Shown here: positions 15,993-23,256 of the stretch, in pieces
Layout: each line of letters begins with the position of its first letter
Position numbering within the stretch: the stretch's first letter is position 1
Assembly (NCBI GenBank): GCA_002434245.1
Contig: DJJR01000032.1
Coordinates: forward strand, 1-32,205
Direction of reading: 5' to 3'
Source of the DNA: Pelosinus fermentans
Lineage (GTDB): Bacteria > Bacillota > Negativicutes > DSM-13327
Length of the DNA stretch: 32,205 nucleotides
The notes under the pieces: generated by a model
The model's input: the letters and a program-made list of their open reading frames with translations, nothing else
What the model was told of the DNA's origin: nothing
Databases searched by the model: none
Translations under genes and position numbers: made by a program

Positions 15993-16688
15993 TTGAGACA
16001 CCGTAAATTATGCAGTATGGCAACTTTGGGCTTCATGACAGTTTCCTTGATTACGACATCCTTTGGCAGCATTTTTGCTACTCCTGCTTTTGCAGCTGAA
16101 CCGGAAACTGCTGCTGTGATTAAGGAAGAAAAGAGTAAGAATAATAAAGACTTGTGGGGAGGACTTTTAGCTGTTGGCGTAATTGCATTAATTGCGGGAA
16201 ATCATGGCGGAAGTCATGATAATGACTCAGCCAGCAAGAATAGCAATTCGAATTCTGGAAATACTTCTGGAAATACTTCCACTACTACTCCTTCCAGTCA
16301 GAATGTCACAGCAGATCAAAAGCTGGCTGTTGAGTTACTAAATGCTGACCGAGCTAAAAATGGCTTGAGTGCTTTGAAAACGAATTCGCAGCTAACAAGT
16401 CTTGCTGGGAATTATGCCCAAGATATGATTGATCGTAATTTCTTTGCCCATAATAATCCTGAGGGTCAGACTCCTTTTGATAGAATGAAGAATGCTGGTA
16501 TCAGCTACACCTATGCAGGCGAAAACTTAGCTATCAATAGTAATGTGACTGCAGCAGAAACTGCTTTTATGAACAGTTCTGGACACAGAGCAAATATTCT
16601 TAATAAGAATTACACAGATGTTGGCGTTGGTGTTCGCTATAATAACAACGGATCAGCTTATGTGGTACAAGAGTTTATTGCTAAATAA
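15993..16688 (+). CDS. Secreted CAP (SCP-like) domain protein
   Basis: A 231-residue exported protein. A signal peptide (about 1-36) ends near PAFAAEPE. A short hydrophobic glycine-rich segment (LWGGLLAVGVIALIAG, about 53-68) and a Ser/Thr/Asn-rich linker (about 72-105) follow, then a YkwD-type CAP domain from about 108 to the end. The CAP residues are visible: LLNADRAKNGL, the FFAHNNPEG histidine, AGENLA, SSGHRANILN and YVVQEFIAK. Bacterial CAP proteins are cell-surface or spore-associated with mostly undefined functions. The TTG start follows GAGAGG by about 8 bases; ATG 16017 is an alternative but would shorten the signal peptide. A promoter is not obvious; a palindromic repeat lies upstream and a terminator downstream. 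Confidence 0.88.
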   Translation: MRHRKLCSMATLGFMTVSLITTSFGSIFATPAFAAEPETAAVIKEEKSKNNKDLWGGLLAVGVIALIAGNHGGSHDNDSASKNSNSNSGNTSGNTSTTTPSSQNVTADQKLAVELLNADRAKNGLSALKTNSQLTSLAGNYAQDMIDRNFFAHNNPEGQTPFDRMKNAGISYTYAGENLAINSNVTAAETAFMNSSGHRANILNKNYTDVGVGVRYNNNGSAYVVQEFIAK

Positions 16689-16692
16689 ATAA

Positions 16693-16730
16693 AAAATGGT
16701 CCTACGGCTTAGCGGCTGTGGGACCATTTT
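16693..16730 (+). terminator. Terminator after the CAP gene
   Basis: AAAATGGTCC (16693-16702) pairs with GGACCATTTT (16721-16730) around a GC-rich loop. The palindromic A/T ends allow function in both directions. Confidence 0.75.
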
Positions 16731-16782
16731 ACATATATGATACATTGTCTTTTTAGTACGAGTACAGAGAATAAAAAATATT

Positions 16783-16923
16783 GAACCGCGAAGGTCACGA
16801 AGAAATGCAAAGAACGCGAAGTCATATTATATATTTTTTAGGTATATTAAGCTGTTACTAGCGAGCATGACGAAGCAATCCTTTGCACCTTTGTATCCTT
16901 CGCGTCTTCGCGTTTCAAACCGC
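16783..16923. repeat. Dispersed palindromic repeat, copy 4 (CGAAG type)
   Basis: Left arm GAACCGCGAAGGTCACGAAG continuing to AACGCGAAG (about 16783-16821), AT-rich middle of about 50 bases, and right arm CTTCGCGTCTTCGCGTTTC preceded by CCTTTGCACCTTTGTAT (about 16880-16916). It fills most of the gap between the CAP gene and the minus-strand Cys-rich gene. Confidence 0.8.
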
Positions 16924-16969
16924 TTTACCTGTTTTAATTTGTCCTATTGTGTATGGACCGCTTAAAAAC

Positions 16970-17284
16970 TTAGATCGAAACGCCGCATTTTGGACACATG
17001 CCGCGATGTCTGTGATAATCAAATTCATGACCACAGCAAGGACATAACTTATAAAGTCGATATTGGCATACTCGATACAGTTTGTAATATGTTTTATAGG
17101 TTTTTACACATTCTTTTTCCGTTTTACATTTCATTTTATCCATATCAGAGCACATGGTAGAATAGCAGTCATGCTCAGGGTTTTTTTTCATACAAGGTTT
17201 TTCACAGTCATCCTGATCATCATCGTCATCCATTTTGCAATAATGAGGTTTGGGTTTATAACAATCATATTTAGGATAATTCAT
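16970..17284 (-). CDS. Cys/Asp-rich protein with C-terminal zinc ribbon
   Basis: A 104-residue protein unusually rich in Cys, Lys, Asp and Tyr. The N-terminal half has scattered cysteines and an acidic run (KMDDDDDQDDCEKPC); the C-terminus is a four-cysteine zinc-ribbon-like knuckle, LCPCCGHEFDYHRHRGMCPKCG. AGGAGG lies about 10 bases before the ATG on the minus strand. I do not recognise a named family. Composition and the adjacent divergent SPOCS gene suggest a spore-coat or metal-binding protein; this is inference. An overlapping plus-strand frame (17063-17287) is the antisense shadow and has no such pattern. Confidence 0.72.
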   Translation of the reverse strand: MNYPKYDCYKPKPHYCKMDDDDDQDDCEKPCMKKNPEHDCYSTMCSDMDKMKCKTEKECVKTYKTYYKLYRVCQYRLYKLCPCCGHEFDYHRHRGMCPKCGVSI

Positions 17285-17432
17285 TGAACTAAATCCTCCT
17301 TTTATTTAAAAATTTGAACATTGGGTTGCTATATTCTATGCACATCAAGGTAAAAGTGTTATGTTGCAATTTCAAAATAGTAAATTATTGATGGCGGTAG
17401 AACAAGGAATATCTTTTGCAAAATACTTTTTT

Positions 17433-17462
17433 GCACATAAAATATCTCACTGGCATATATAT
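17433..17462 (+). promoter_or_regulatory. Possible sporulation-type promoter of the SPOCS gene
   Basis: GCACA (17433-17437) and CATATATATA (from 17454) are 16 bases apart, resembling SigK spacing and similar to the arrangement before yabG. The -10 is imperfect, so this is tentative. Confidence 0.3.
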
Positions 17463-17491
17463 AAATAGAACATAAAAGGGGGGGGATATGT

Positions 17492-18178
17492 GTGGATGAG
17501 AAAGATACACGCTTAGCTGGTTATAACCAATGTACATTGGGTACTGAGACTGGTCCACAGACCATTATCGTTCGACAGGTAGTCGGTGCAGCTGAAGAGC
17601 AAAAGGTATTGGATATTCATGTAGTCGTACCAGATAGAAAACCAGCTATTGAGCAAATTGTAGATGTTTTTGTCAAAGATGTATGTATCAATTGTGTTGA
17701 TGTTATTCATAATAAGGTAATTGTACGCGGGGAATTTGAAATTAAAGCGATCTATGTAGCATATTTGCCTGACCAGCCAGTGCATGCTGTTGAAATTAAA
17801 CATTTCAAATGGACTCAGGATATTGAAATACCTGGCGCACGCAGAGGTATGGATGCAGATGCAAATGTTATTGTAGAATTTGTTGATTATGATGTAGATT
17901 GTCACAGCCGTGCTTACAAGTACAAATATGGTGATAACGATTGTGACGGTAGTTGCAACGACCACCACCATCACCATGATGATTGTGACGATGATTGTGA
18001 CGATGATTGCGATAATCATCATGATGATTGCGATGACAATGACCACCACCATCACCATCACAGATGGACTCGAGAATTTGATGTATCTGTAGTGCTTAAA
18101 ATTGTTGCCAAAGTTATGGCTGACCGTCAAGTGCAAATTGGCGGCACAAGTACTATGCCAACTCAACCAAAAGGATGA
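17492..18178 (+). CDS. DUF3794 (SPOCS) domain protein with His/Asp/Cys-rich insert
   Basis: A 228-residue protein with a DUF3794/SPOCS domain, a module common in proteins of spore-forming Firmicutes such as SpoIVA- and coat-associated proteins. The domain core runs from about residue 20 to 140 (VLDIHVVVPDRKPAIEQIVD, VDVIHNKVIVRGEFEIKAIY). Between the two halves, about residues 145-190, lies a low-complexity tract of His, Asp and Cys, such as HHHHHDDCDDDCDDDCD, after which the core strand FDVSVVLKIVAKVM resumes. The tract looks suited to binding divalent metals. The GTG start at 17492 follows a G-rich ribosome site by about 8 bases; ATG 17488 is out of frame. The next gene is its paralog without the insert. 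Confidence 0.88.
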   Translation: MDEKDTRLAGYNQCTLGTETGPQTIIVRQVVGAAEEQKVLDIHVVVPDRKPAIEQIVDVFVKDVCINCVDVIHNKVIVRGEFEIKAIYVAYLPDQPVHAVEIKHFKWTQDIEIPGARRGMDADANVIVEFVDYDVDCHSRAYKYKYGDNDCDGSCNDHHHHHDDCDDDCDDDCDNHHDDCDDNDHHHHHHRWTREFDVSVVLKIVAKVMADRQVQIGGTSTMPTQPKG

Positions 18179-18216
18179 GCTTGAAAAACCTAGTTCGTTA
18201 AAAGGGGGGGAGTTTA

Positions 18217-19164
18217 ATGAGTGATGATACAAGGCAAGATTCTGATGTAACGATTGAAAGAACAATTAATGATGAAATGATTTGCGGATGTCCAGAACCG
18301 GGTCCGGAAACTATTTCCGTAGAACAGGTTCTAGGGGCAGAAATGAAACAGAAGGTTGTCGAATTTGATATGTTTGTACCGGATCCTAAGCCTGATATTG
18401 AACAAGTTATTGATGTATATGTAAAAGACGTCGACATCGATAGTGTAGATGTTATTATGAACAAAGTAATTATTCGGGGAGATCTGGAAGTCAAAGTCAT
18501 GTATGTAGCCGATTTGCCAAACCAGCCTGTTCATGCATTTGAGAGACGTCATGTACGTTTTACCCGGGATATCGAAATTGAGGGTGCTGAACCTGGCATG
18601 GATGCTAGTGCTGATGTTGTCGTTGAATATGTGGATTATGATTTTCATTGCCATCATGACAGGCGCAAAGTGCATATCACCATTGTTCTTAAATTCTGGG
18701 CACGTGTTCTTACTACTACGGAAATGGATGTATATGGATTAACACCTATACCTGGTGCTGGTCCAGTGGAATATACCAGCGCAAATGCACAAAATGGCAC
18801 ATATTCTTCTGGCATACTCGGAGATGATGATTATGTTTCTGCATCCCAGACAGGCGGTGGAGATGTAGATGGTACCGGTATTGACAATGTGCTTGTCACA
18901 GGACCTGGAATTACGCAGACGGCGGGAACAATGATGGGCATCAGCGGAACTGCTACGATCACAGGAAATTCTGTTAATATCCGAACCGGCCCAGGTACAA
19001 ATTTCCCTGTAGTAACCAAGGTCAATACAGGGGAACGAGTAACGATTAAAGAACAGGCTTTTGGCTGGTATAAAATAGTTCTTTCCGGTGGTACGACTGG
19101 ATGGGTTGCTAGCTGGTTAGTTAATACTGGCACTGGTACTGCACCGACAGCCCCCAAAGGGTAA
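18217..19164 (+). CDS. DUF3794 (SPOCS) protein with C-terminal SH3 domain
   Basis: A 315-residue two-domain protein. The SPOCS domain (about 22-165) is clearly paralogous to the preceding gene (VEFDMFVPDPKPDIEQVIDV, VDVIMNKVIIRGDLEVKVMY) but lacks its His/Asp/Cys tract, carrying only HCHHDRRKVH at that place. A Gly/Ser/Thr/Asp-rich linker (about 180-240) leads to a bacterial SH3b domain (about 243-308: NSVNIRTGPGTNFPVVTKVN, GWYKIVLSGGTTGWV), which typically binds cell-wall peptides. The combination suggests anchoring of a spore-surface protein to peptidoglycan or cortex; this is inference. AAAGGGGGGGAG precedes the ATG. A long hairpin terminator follows. Confidence 0.9.
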   Translation: MSDDTRQDSDVTIERTINDEMICGCPEPGPETISVEQVLGAEMKQKVVEFDMFVPDPKPDIEQVIDVYVKDVDIDSVDVIMNKVIIRGDLEVKVMYVADLPNQPVHAFERRHVRFTRDIEIEGAEPGMDASADVVVEYVDYDFHCHHDRRKVHITIVLKFWARVLTTTEMDVYGLTPIPGAGPVEYTSANAQNGTYSSGILGDDDYVSASQTGGGDVDGTGIDNVLVTGPGITQTAGTMMGISGTATITGNSVNIRTGPGTNFPVVTKVNTGERVTIKEQAFGWYKIVLSGGTTGWVASWLVNTGTGTAPTAPKG

Positions 19165-19179
19165 TGAGTGCGTTAAAAT

Positions 19180-19222
19180 ACCGCACAATCTGCTTGCGAT
19201 CAAGTAGATTGTGCGGTGTTTG
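19180..19222 (+). terminator. Terminator after the SPOCS-SH3 gene
   Basis: Perfect arms ACCGCACAATCT (19180-19191) and AGATTGTGCGGT (19206-19217), extended inside by a G-T pair and CTTG/CAAG to about 17 pairs, followed by GTTTGTTC. Confidence 0.85.
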
Positions 19223-19287
19223 TTCTAAGTAGAGAAAGTATAAGTTTCATGGTACATAAAATATATGAGCGTTATGCAAAGAAAAAT

Positions 19288-19369
19288 GAACCGCGAAGAC
19301 GCGAAGAAGTACAAAGATACGAAGGGAATGATGAGTATCTAAAATTCTTCATAACCTTCGCGGTTCAAA
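19288..19369. repeat. Dispersed palindromic repeat, copy 5 (CGAAG type)
   Basis: Left arm GAACCGCGAAGACGCGAAGA continuing to TACGAAGGG (19288-19325), right arm ACCTTCGCGGTTC (about 19353-19365). The left arm shows an 8-9 base direct periodicity (CGCGAAGA, CGCGAAGAA, GTACAAAGA, TACGAAGG). The open frame over it (19216-19407) is not a gene. Confidence 0.85.
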
Positions 19370-19497
19370 ACTTTTTTGCAGGTCGCCTTAGTGTTCTCTC
19401 TTTATGAAATAATTCTTAGTGTAGGAGCATATAGTGTATCATGTGCTTTTAAAAACGGATTGATTTGTCATATTTTAAAGAATGAGGGGGGAAAAGA

Positions 19498-20289
19498 GTG
19501 CTTACTGCTGTTGAATATCTTGGCTCAGTGGGAGTGGGAGTAACAGTACCCCGTGTATTTCGTGCGGATGATGGTAATATTTATGTCGTAAAATTACAAA
19601 ATAATCCTATGGGTACGAAAGTATTGGTGAATGAATATATCGCATGCTGGTTTGGTGAACGAATGGAACTGTGTTTCCCTCCAAGTGATCTCATTCAGAT
19701 CGAGGAGCAGGTCTTAAAAAAAAATAAATCGCTGCGAGCCACTGGTTTACGCGCTAAGATTCATTTTGCCAGTCAATATATACCAAGTAATAAATATGTT
19801 GTAAGGACAAATCTATCGAAGGCAAGTAATAAGAGCGCGATGGCAGGAGTGATGTTGTTTGATCATATGTTTCATAATATTGATCGAACAAAGAACCGCA
19901 AAAATCTGTTAGTGCGTTTGCAAGATTCTGCTTATGTGCTATATGCTATCGATAATTCCCATTTGTTTGTACGTGGACGATGGAATAGTAAAACGTTAGA
20001 AAAATTGGCAGAAAAAATTGTTGTAAATCGGCGTAGAGCTTATGGCTGGCTGTTGACTTATTTTTTTACTTCTGGAGATTTTAGCCCTTATGCTGCTAGA
20101 GTTAGGGAGATTAAAAATGAAGATTTAGTCCAGCTAGTAGACTCAATCCCTCAGGAATGGCTGCCTAAGATTGAGGAACGAGATGCACTTCTCAATTATA
20201 TGCTTAGAAGATGTCAGATGGTGGATCAGATTGTTTTACGGTTATGCCAGTCAATTCCGGATGTAAACAGGCGTACCCACTTTTACTAA
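19498..20289 (+). CDS. HipA-like kinase domain protein
   Basis: A 263-residue protein resembling the stand-alone HipA-like kinase family of Firmicutes (HipA_2 type). Recognisable pieces are GVTVPRVFRADDGNIYVVKL (glycine-rich strand with the ATP-binding lysine), VLVNEYIACWFGERMEL, the LFDHMFHNIDRTKNRKNLLV catalytic loop (Asp-Arg with nearby Asn), and YAIDNSHLF (metal-binding Asp motif). No hipB-like antitoxin gene is adjacent, so it is not a classical toxin-antitoxin pair. The GTG start follows GAGGGGGG by about 7 bases. Its last 39 bases overlap, tail to tail, the end of the L,D-transpeptidase gene on the other strand. The substrate is unknown. Confidence 0.82.
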   Translation: MLTAVEYLGSVGVGVTVPRVFRADDGNIYVVKLQNNPMGTKVLVNEYIACWFGERMELCFPPSDLIQIEEQVLKKNKSLRATGLRAKIHFASQYIPSNKYVVRTNLSKASNKSAMAGVMLFDHMFHNIDRTKNRKNLLVRLQDSAYVLYAIDNSHLFVRGRWNSKTLEKLAEKIVVNRRRAYGWLLTYFFTSGDFSPYAARVREIKNEDLVQLVDSIPQEWLPKIEERDALLNYMLRRCQMVDQIVLRLCQSIPDVNRRTHFY

Positions 20290-20886
20290 AGGGTAGATTT
20301 GCTCTACATTTTGATTATGCATGCGAATACAGCCATTTGAGACCATGGTGCCAATGAGCCAGGGACGATTTGTTCCATGAATTCCATACGAATCATAATT
20401 GAGACCTAACCAGCGAGTTCCTAAGACGCCTCCAGGATTCATGACTTTGAGTGCAATCGCATAGTTTCCCAGTGGTGTGGGAGTTGTTAGTTTACCAATA
20501 CCTACCGGATATTGATATATTGGCGTATTGCCATTAAATAGTGTTAGTTGACGCGATGAGGTTGTAATTAGAATATTAGCCCTTGGCAAAGAGAAATCCG
20601 CTCTTTTGGCGGCTGGTGATAGGGGGGTAATGGTAGTGGTAGTTGCCTGATGCAAACGGCAATAGGTGAGAGGATCTACGATGCCAGTTGCGGGTAAGTT
20701 TTCTTTTTCTTGAAATAAAGTAATTCCACGAATGGTCTGGGTATCGTATTTCTGATGAATCGGTCCCTGGTAGAGATTCTTATGGAGCAACAATTGTTGT
20801 ATTTCCCCAATGAGGGGATGTTCACTTTCTTCTTCAAAGGCAATAGATGCTAACCTGTGAGACAAATAGAGTGTACGAACATTCAC
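20251..20886 (-). CDS. L,D-transpeptidase with peptidoglycan-binding domain
   Basis: A 211-residue YkuD-type L,D-transpeptidase. The N-terminal 80 residues form a peptidoglycan-binding-like helical domain (LIGEIQQLLLHKNLYQG ... TQTIRGITLFQEKENLPATGIVDPLTY). The catalytic domain from about 105 ends in IHGTNRPWLIGTMVSNGCIRMH, with the catalytic Cys and its His. It makes 3-3 cross-links or trims peptidoglycan outside the membrane. No clear signal peptide is present, which is odd for a wall enzyme and also seen in some spore-associated members. The GTG at 20886 is preferred because AGGAGG lies 8 bases upstream; a longer TTG start would lie upstream of that site. A hairpin could hide the ribosome site. 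Confidence 0.88.
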   Translation of the reverse strand: MNVRTLYLSHRLASIAFEEESEHPLIGEIQQLLLHKNLYQGPIHQKYDTQTIRGITLFQEKENLPATGIVDPLTYCRLHQATTTTITPLSPAAKRADFSLPRANILITTSSRQLTLFNGNTPIYQYPVGIGKLTTPTPLGNYAIALKVMNPGGVLGTRWLGLNYDSYGIHGTNRPWLIGTMVSNGCIRMHNQNVEQIYPLVKVGTPVYIRN

Positions 20887-20896
20887 AACATACACC

Positions 20897-20973
20897 TCCT
20901 GCAAGATCTTTAGTTATTATATGTAAGTAGAGTTTGGCTGGTGCCATGCATCTTTAACCAAGAACTTGCAGGA
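20897..20973 (-). promoter_or_regulatory. Hairpin that could mask the ldt ribosome site
   Basis: TCCTGCAAG (20897-20905) and CTTGCAGGA (20965-20973) are perfect complements, with a mismatch then four more pairs (20907-20910 with 20960-20963). On the minus-strand transcript the second arm contains the AGGA of the AGGAGG ribosome site of the L,D-transpeptidase gene, so pairing would block it. Confidence 0.45.
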
Positions 20974-21116
20974 ATAAAGAGGGGTACATGCAAAATAAAG
21001 AAATTGGACAAAATAATTGTATAAAATATTACTGGTATTTGCAGGCAAACACCGCTATAATATCGAATATAATAATAAATTTGATCTTTTGATGAATTAT
21101 GGAGGTGCATTGCCAT

Positions 21117-21587
21117 ATGGAAGATATAAAATTAGAAAATGAATTGCAGTTGGTCACATTTAAACTGGCCAGTGAGGAATATGGGCTTCCGATTACGAAA
21201 GTTCAGGAAATTAACCGTTTATTGCCAATTACCAAATTGCCTCAGACACCTTCGTTTATGGAGGGAATTATTAATCTTAGAGGTCGTATTATCCCTGTTA
21301 TCGATTTAAGAAAAAGATTTCAATTGCCGATTACGGAGCATAATGATGATACGCGTATTATCGTTGTAGAAATTAATGGACAAACAGTAGGTGTGACCGT
21401 TGATGCAGTGACAGAAGTCGTGCGGCTAAGTGCTGCAGATGTAGAGGATCCTCCTGCTTCCATCGCTGTAGATTCTCGTTATATTAATGGCGTAGGTAAG
21501 ATTGACGATCGCTTAATTATTTTATTGGATAGCAATCAAGTTTTAACAGCACAAGAGGAAATTGCTGTTAAACAATTAAATGATTAG
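21117..21587 (+). CDS. cheW: CheW-like chemotaxis coupling protein
   Basis: A 156-residue CheW-domain protein, which couples methyl-accepting chemoreceptors to the CheA kinase on the inner face of the membrane. The family features are clear: LVTFKLASEEYGLPITKVQEI, PSFMEGIINLRGRIIPVIDLRKRF (CheW signature) and GVTVDAVTEVVRLS. ATG 21117 is chosen because GGAGGTG at 21101-21107 lies 9 bases before it; an ATG at 21099 overlaps that site. A TATAAT at 21056-21061 may be its -10, with no good -35. No other che gene is nearby. ispE starts immediately after its stop codon, so the two may be co-transcribed. Confidence 0.9.
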   Translation: MEDIKLENELQLVTFKLASEEYGLPITKVQEINRLLPITKLPQTPSFMEGIINLRGRIIPVIDLRKRFQLPITEHNDDTRIIVVEINGQTVGVTVDAVTEVVRLSAADVEDPPASIAVDSRYINGVGKIDDRLIILLDSNQVLTAQEEIAVKQLND

Positions 21588-22463
21588 ATGAGTATGCTGA
21601 CGATAAAAGGAAATGCAAAAATTAATCTAACATTAGATGTTCTTTATAAGAGAGAAGATGGGTTTCACCAAGTAGAAATGATTATGCAAGCCATCGATCT
21701 TGCTGATGTGCTGCGCTTAGAAGAAAGATCATCGGGTAATATTAGTATTACAGCAACAATTGCTCGCCTGCCTTGTGATCAGAAAAATCTGGCATATCGT
21801 GCAGCAGCTCTTATAAAAGAGACTTGCCAAGTAAAAAGCGGTGTACATATTTTTATTGATAAAAAAATTCCGGTGGCTGCTGGCTTGGCGGGCGGCAGTA
21901 CGGATGCTGCCAGTGTTTTATTAGGCCTAAATCGTTTATGGAAACTGGGTTTAACCATTCCTGAATTGGAATTGTTAGGAAGTAAGCTGGGGTCGGATGT
22001 GCCTTTTTGTATAAAGGGAGGAACCATGTTAGCTACAGGGCGGGGCGAAATTCTCCAGCCTCTTGCCGATATTAAGCCTTGTTTTGTAATATTGGCAAAA
22101 CCTTCAGTAAGTGTTTCTACAGCCTGGGTATATCGTCAGTACCAAGGACAGAATGTGAAAGTTCATCCGAATACCGCTGGAGTAAAATCCAGTCTGGATC
22201 AGGGAGATTTAGTGGGAGTAGCTGAGGGATTGTGTAATGTCTTAGAATCTGTAACCATTCCAGTCCATCCTGAAATAAGAAAACTGAAACAAGCTATGGT
22301 GCAAAATGGAGCAATGGCTAGCTTAATGTCAGGCAGCGGTCCTACTGTTTTTGGTCTGGCAGAAGATCAGGCTAAAGCAGAATACATTGCACAGAAGCTT
22401 AAAAGTCAATGTGCTGCTGACATATTTGTTACTAAAACAGTAGGAAGAAGTGAGGGAATATAA
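21588..22463 (+). CDS. ispE: 4-diphosphocytidyl-2-C-methyl-D-erythritol kinase
   Basis: A 291-residue GHMP kinase that phosphorylates CDP-ME in the non-mevalonate (MEP) isoprenoid pathway in the cytoplasm. The N-terminal GNAKINLTLDVLYKREDGFH, the ATP-binding PVAAGLAGGSTDAASVL (about 92-108) and the C-terminal SLMSGSGPTVFGL motifs are intact and the length is standard. The ATG directly follows the cheW stop (TAG ATG) with a weak ribosome site, so translation probably depends on coupling. Its own stop overlaps the start of the GntR-type gene by one base (TAATG). In Bacillus ispE lies just before purR; here two genes intervene. Confidence 0.96.
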   Translation: MSMLTIKGNAKINLTLDVLYKREDGFHQVEMIMQAIDLADVLRLEERSSGNISITATIARLPCDQKNLAYRAAALIKETCQVKSGVHIFIDKKIPVAAGLAGGSTDAASVLLGLNRLWKLGLTIPELELLGSKLGSDVPFCIKGGTMLATGRGEILQPLADIKPCFVILAKPSVSVSTAWVYRQYQGQNVKVHPNTAGVKSSLDQGDLVGVAEGLCNVLESVTIPVHPEIRKLKQAMVQNGAMASLMSGSGPTVFGLAEDQAKAEYIAQKLKSQCAADIFVTKTVGRSEGI

Positions 22464-23158
22464 TGGAACGCCGATTATTGCCAATAAAATTAGACAGTTA
22501 TCAGCCCCTCAGGGAAGTGGTCTGTGAAACCTTGCGTAATGCAATCGTTTCAGGTGTTTTGCAGCCTGGTGAGCGCTTGATGGAGATTCAAGTAGCCGAA
22601 GAGCTGGGGGTAAGTCGCACTCCTGTACGAGAAGCCATTCGTAAATTGGAACTGGAAGGATTTGTGGTCATGATACCCCGTCGTGGTACGTATGTATCCG
22701 ATCTTTCTATTAAAGATATCACGGAAGTCTTTGAAGTGCGTACTTCGTTGGATATTCTAGCCGCAGGACTGGCTGCAGAGCGTATTACAGAAGAAGAACT
22801 TGAACAGATGGAACGTCTGCTGGTGGAAATTGGCGGCTATATTGAACAAAATGACATGGAAAAGATTGTAGAAGCCGATAGCCAGTTTCATGATATTTTG
22901 TATCGGGCCAGCCGCAATGAACGTCTTGTGGGTATTATCAACAATTTGCGGGAGCAGTTGACTCGTTTTCGCTCATTGTCGATGTCATATCCAGGGCGGC
23001 TCAAAGCGATGTTTGCCGAACATACTCGCATGGTCGAATCATTAGGGCAGCGCAATGTGGCTTTAGCTCAGCAGTTTGCCGGAGAACATATGGCGAATGC
23101 AGAACAAGTTTTATTAAAAAATATGCTGGAACGCGGAGCGGATTCGAGTGAAGAATAG
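22463..23158 (+). CDS. GntR family regulator, FadR type (FCD domain)
   Basis: A 231-residue transcription factor. The N-terminal winged helix-turn-helix (about 15-75) shows LRNAIVSGVLQPGERLMEIQ and AEELGVSRTPVREAIRKLEL, then RRGTYVSDLS. The C-terminal FCD ligand-binding domain follows (EVFEVRTSLDILAAGLAAER, ADSQFHDILYRASRN, HTRMVESL), with the histidines that often bind a metal and carboxylate effector. Its ATG overlaps the ispE stop by one base, so it is made together with IspE. The effector and target genes cannot be told from sequence. A hairpin follows the stop. Confidence 0.93.
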   Translation: MERRLLPIKLDSYQPLREVVCETLRNAIVSGVLQPGERLMEIQVAEELGVSRTPVREAIRKLELEGFVVMIPRRGTYVSDLSIKDITEVFEVRTSLDILAAGLAAERITEEELEQMERLLVEIGGYIEQNDMEKIVEADSQFHDILYRASRNERLVGIINNLREQLTRFRSLSMSYPGRLKAMFAEHTRMVESLGQRNVALAQQFAGEHMANAEQVLLKNMLERGADSSEE

Positions 23159-23183
23159 TTTTTAGGTTTTTGGGATAGTATAT

Positions 23184-23226
23184 AGAAGACTTGTGTTTTA
23201 CCTGATAATCAAGTCTTCTGTATTTA
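23184..23226 (+). terminator. Terminator after the FadR-type regulator
   Basis: AGAAGACTTG (23184-23193) pairs with CAAGTCTTCT (23210-23219), followed by GTATTTAT. The T run is weak. Confidence 0.6.
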
Positions 23227-23256
23227 TACGCACATTCGCATGGGAGGTTTGGGTTT

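Noticed and set aside
17513..18265. Long 250-codon open frame on the minus strand
   Set aside because: It is the antisense of the first SPOCS gene. Its isoleucine/valine/methionine-rich low-complexity stretch is the reverse of the His/Asp codons, and there is no ribosome site.
15789..19369. CRISPR array
   Set aside because: The repeats are spaced by genes, are palindromic with variable arms, and have no regular spacers or cas genes nearby.
19498..20289. HipBA toxin-antitoxin module
   Set aside because: The kinase belongs to the stand-alone HipA-like type and no small helix-turn-helix antitoxin gene adjoins it.
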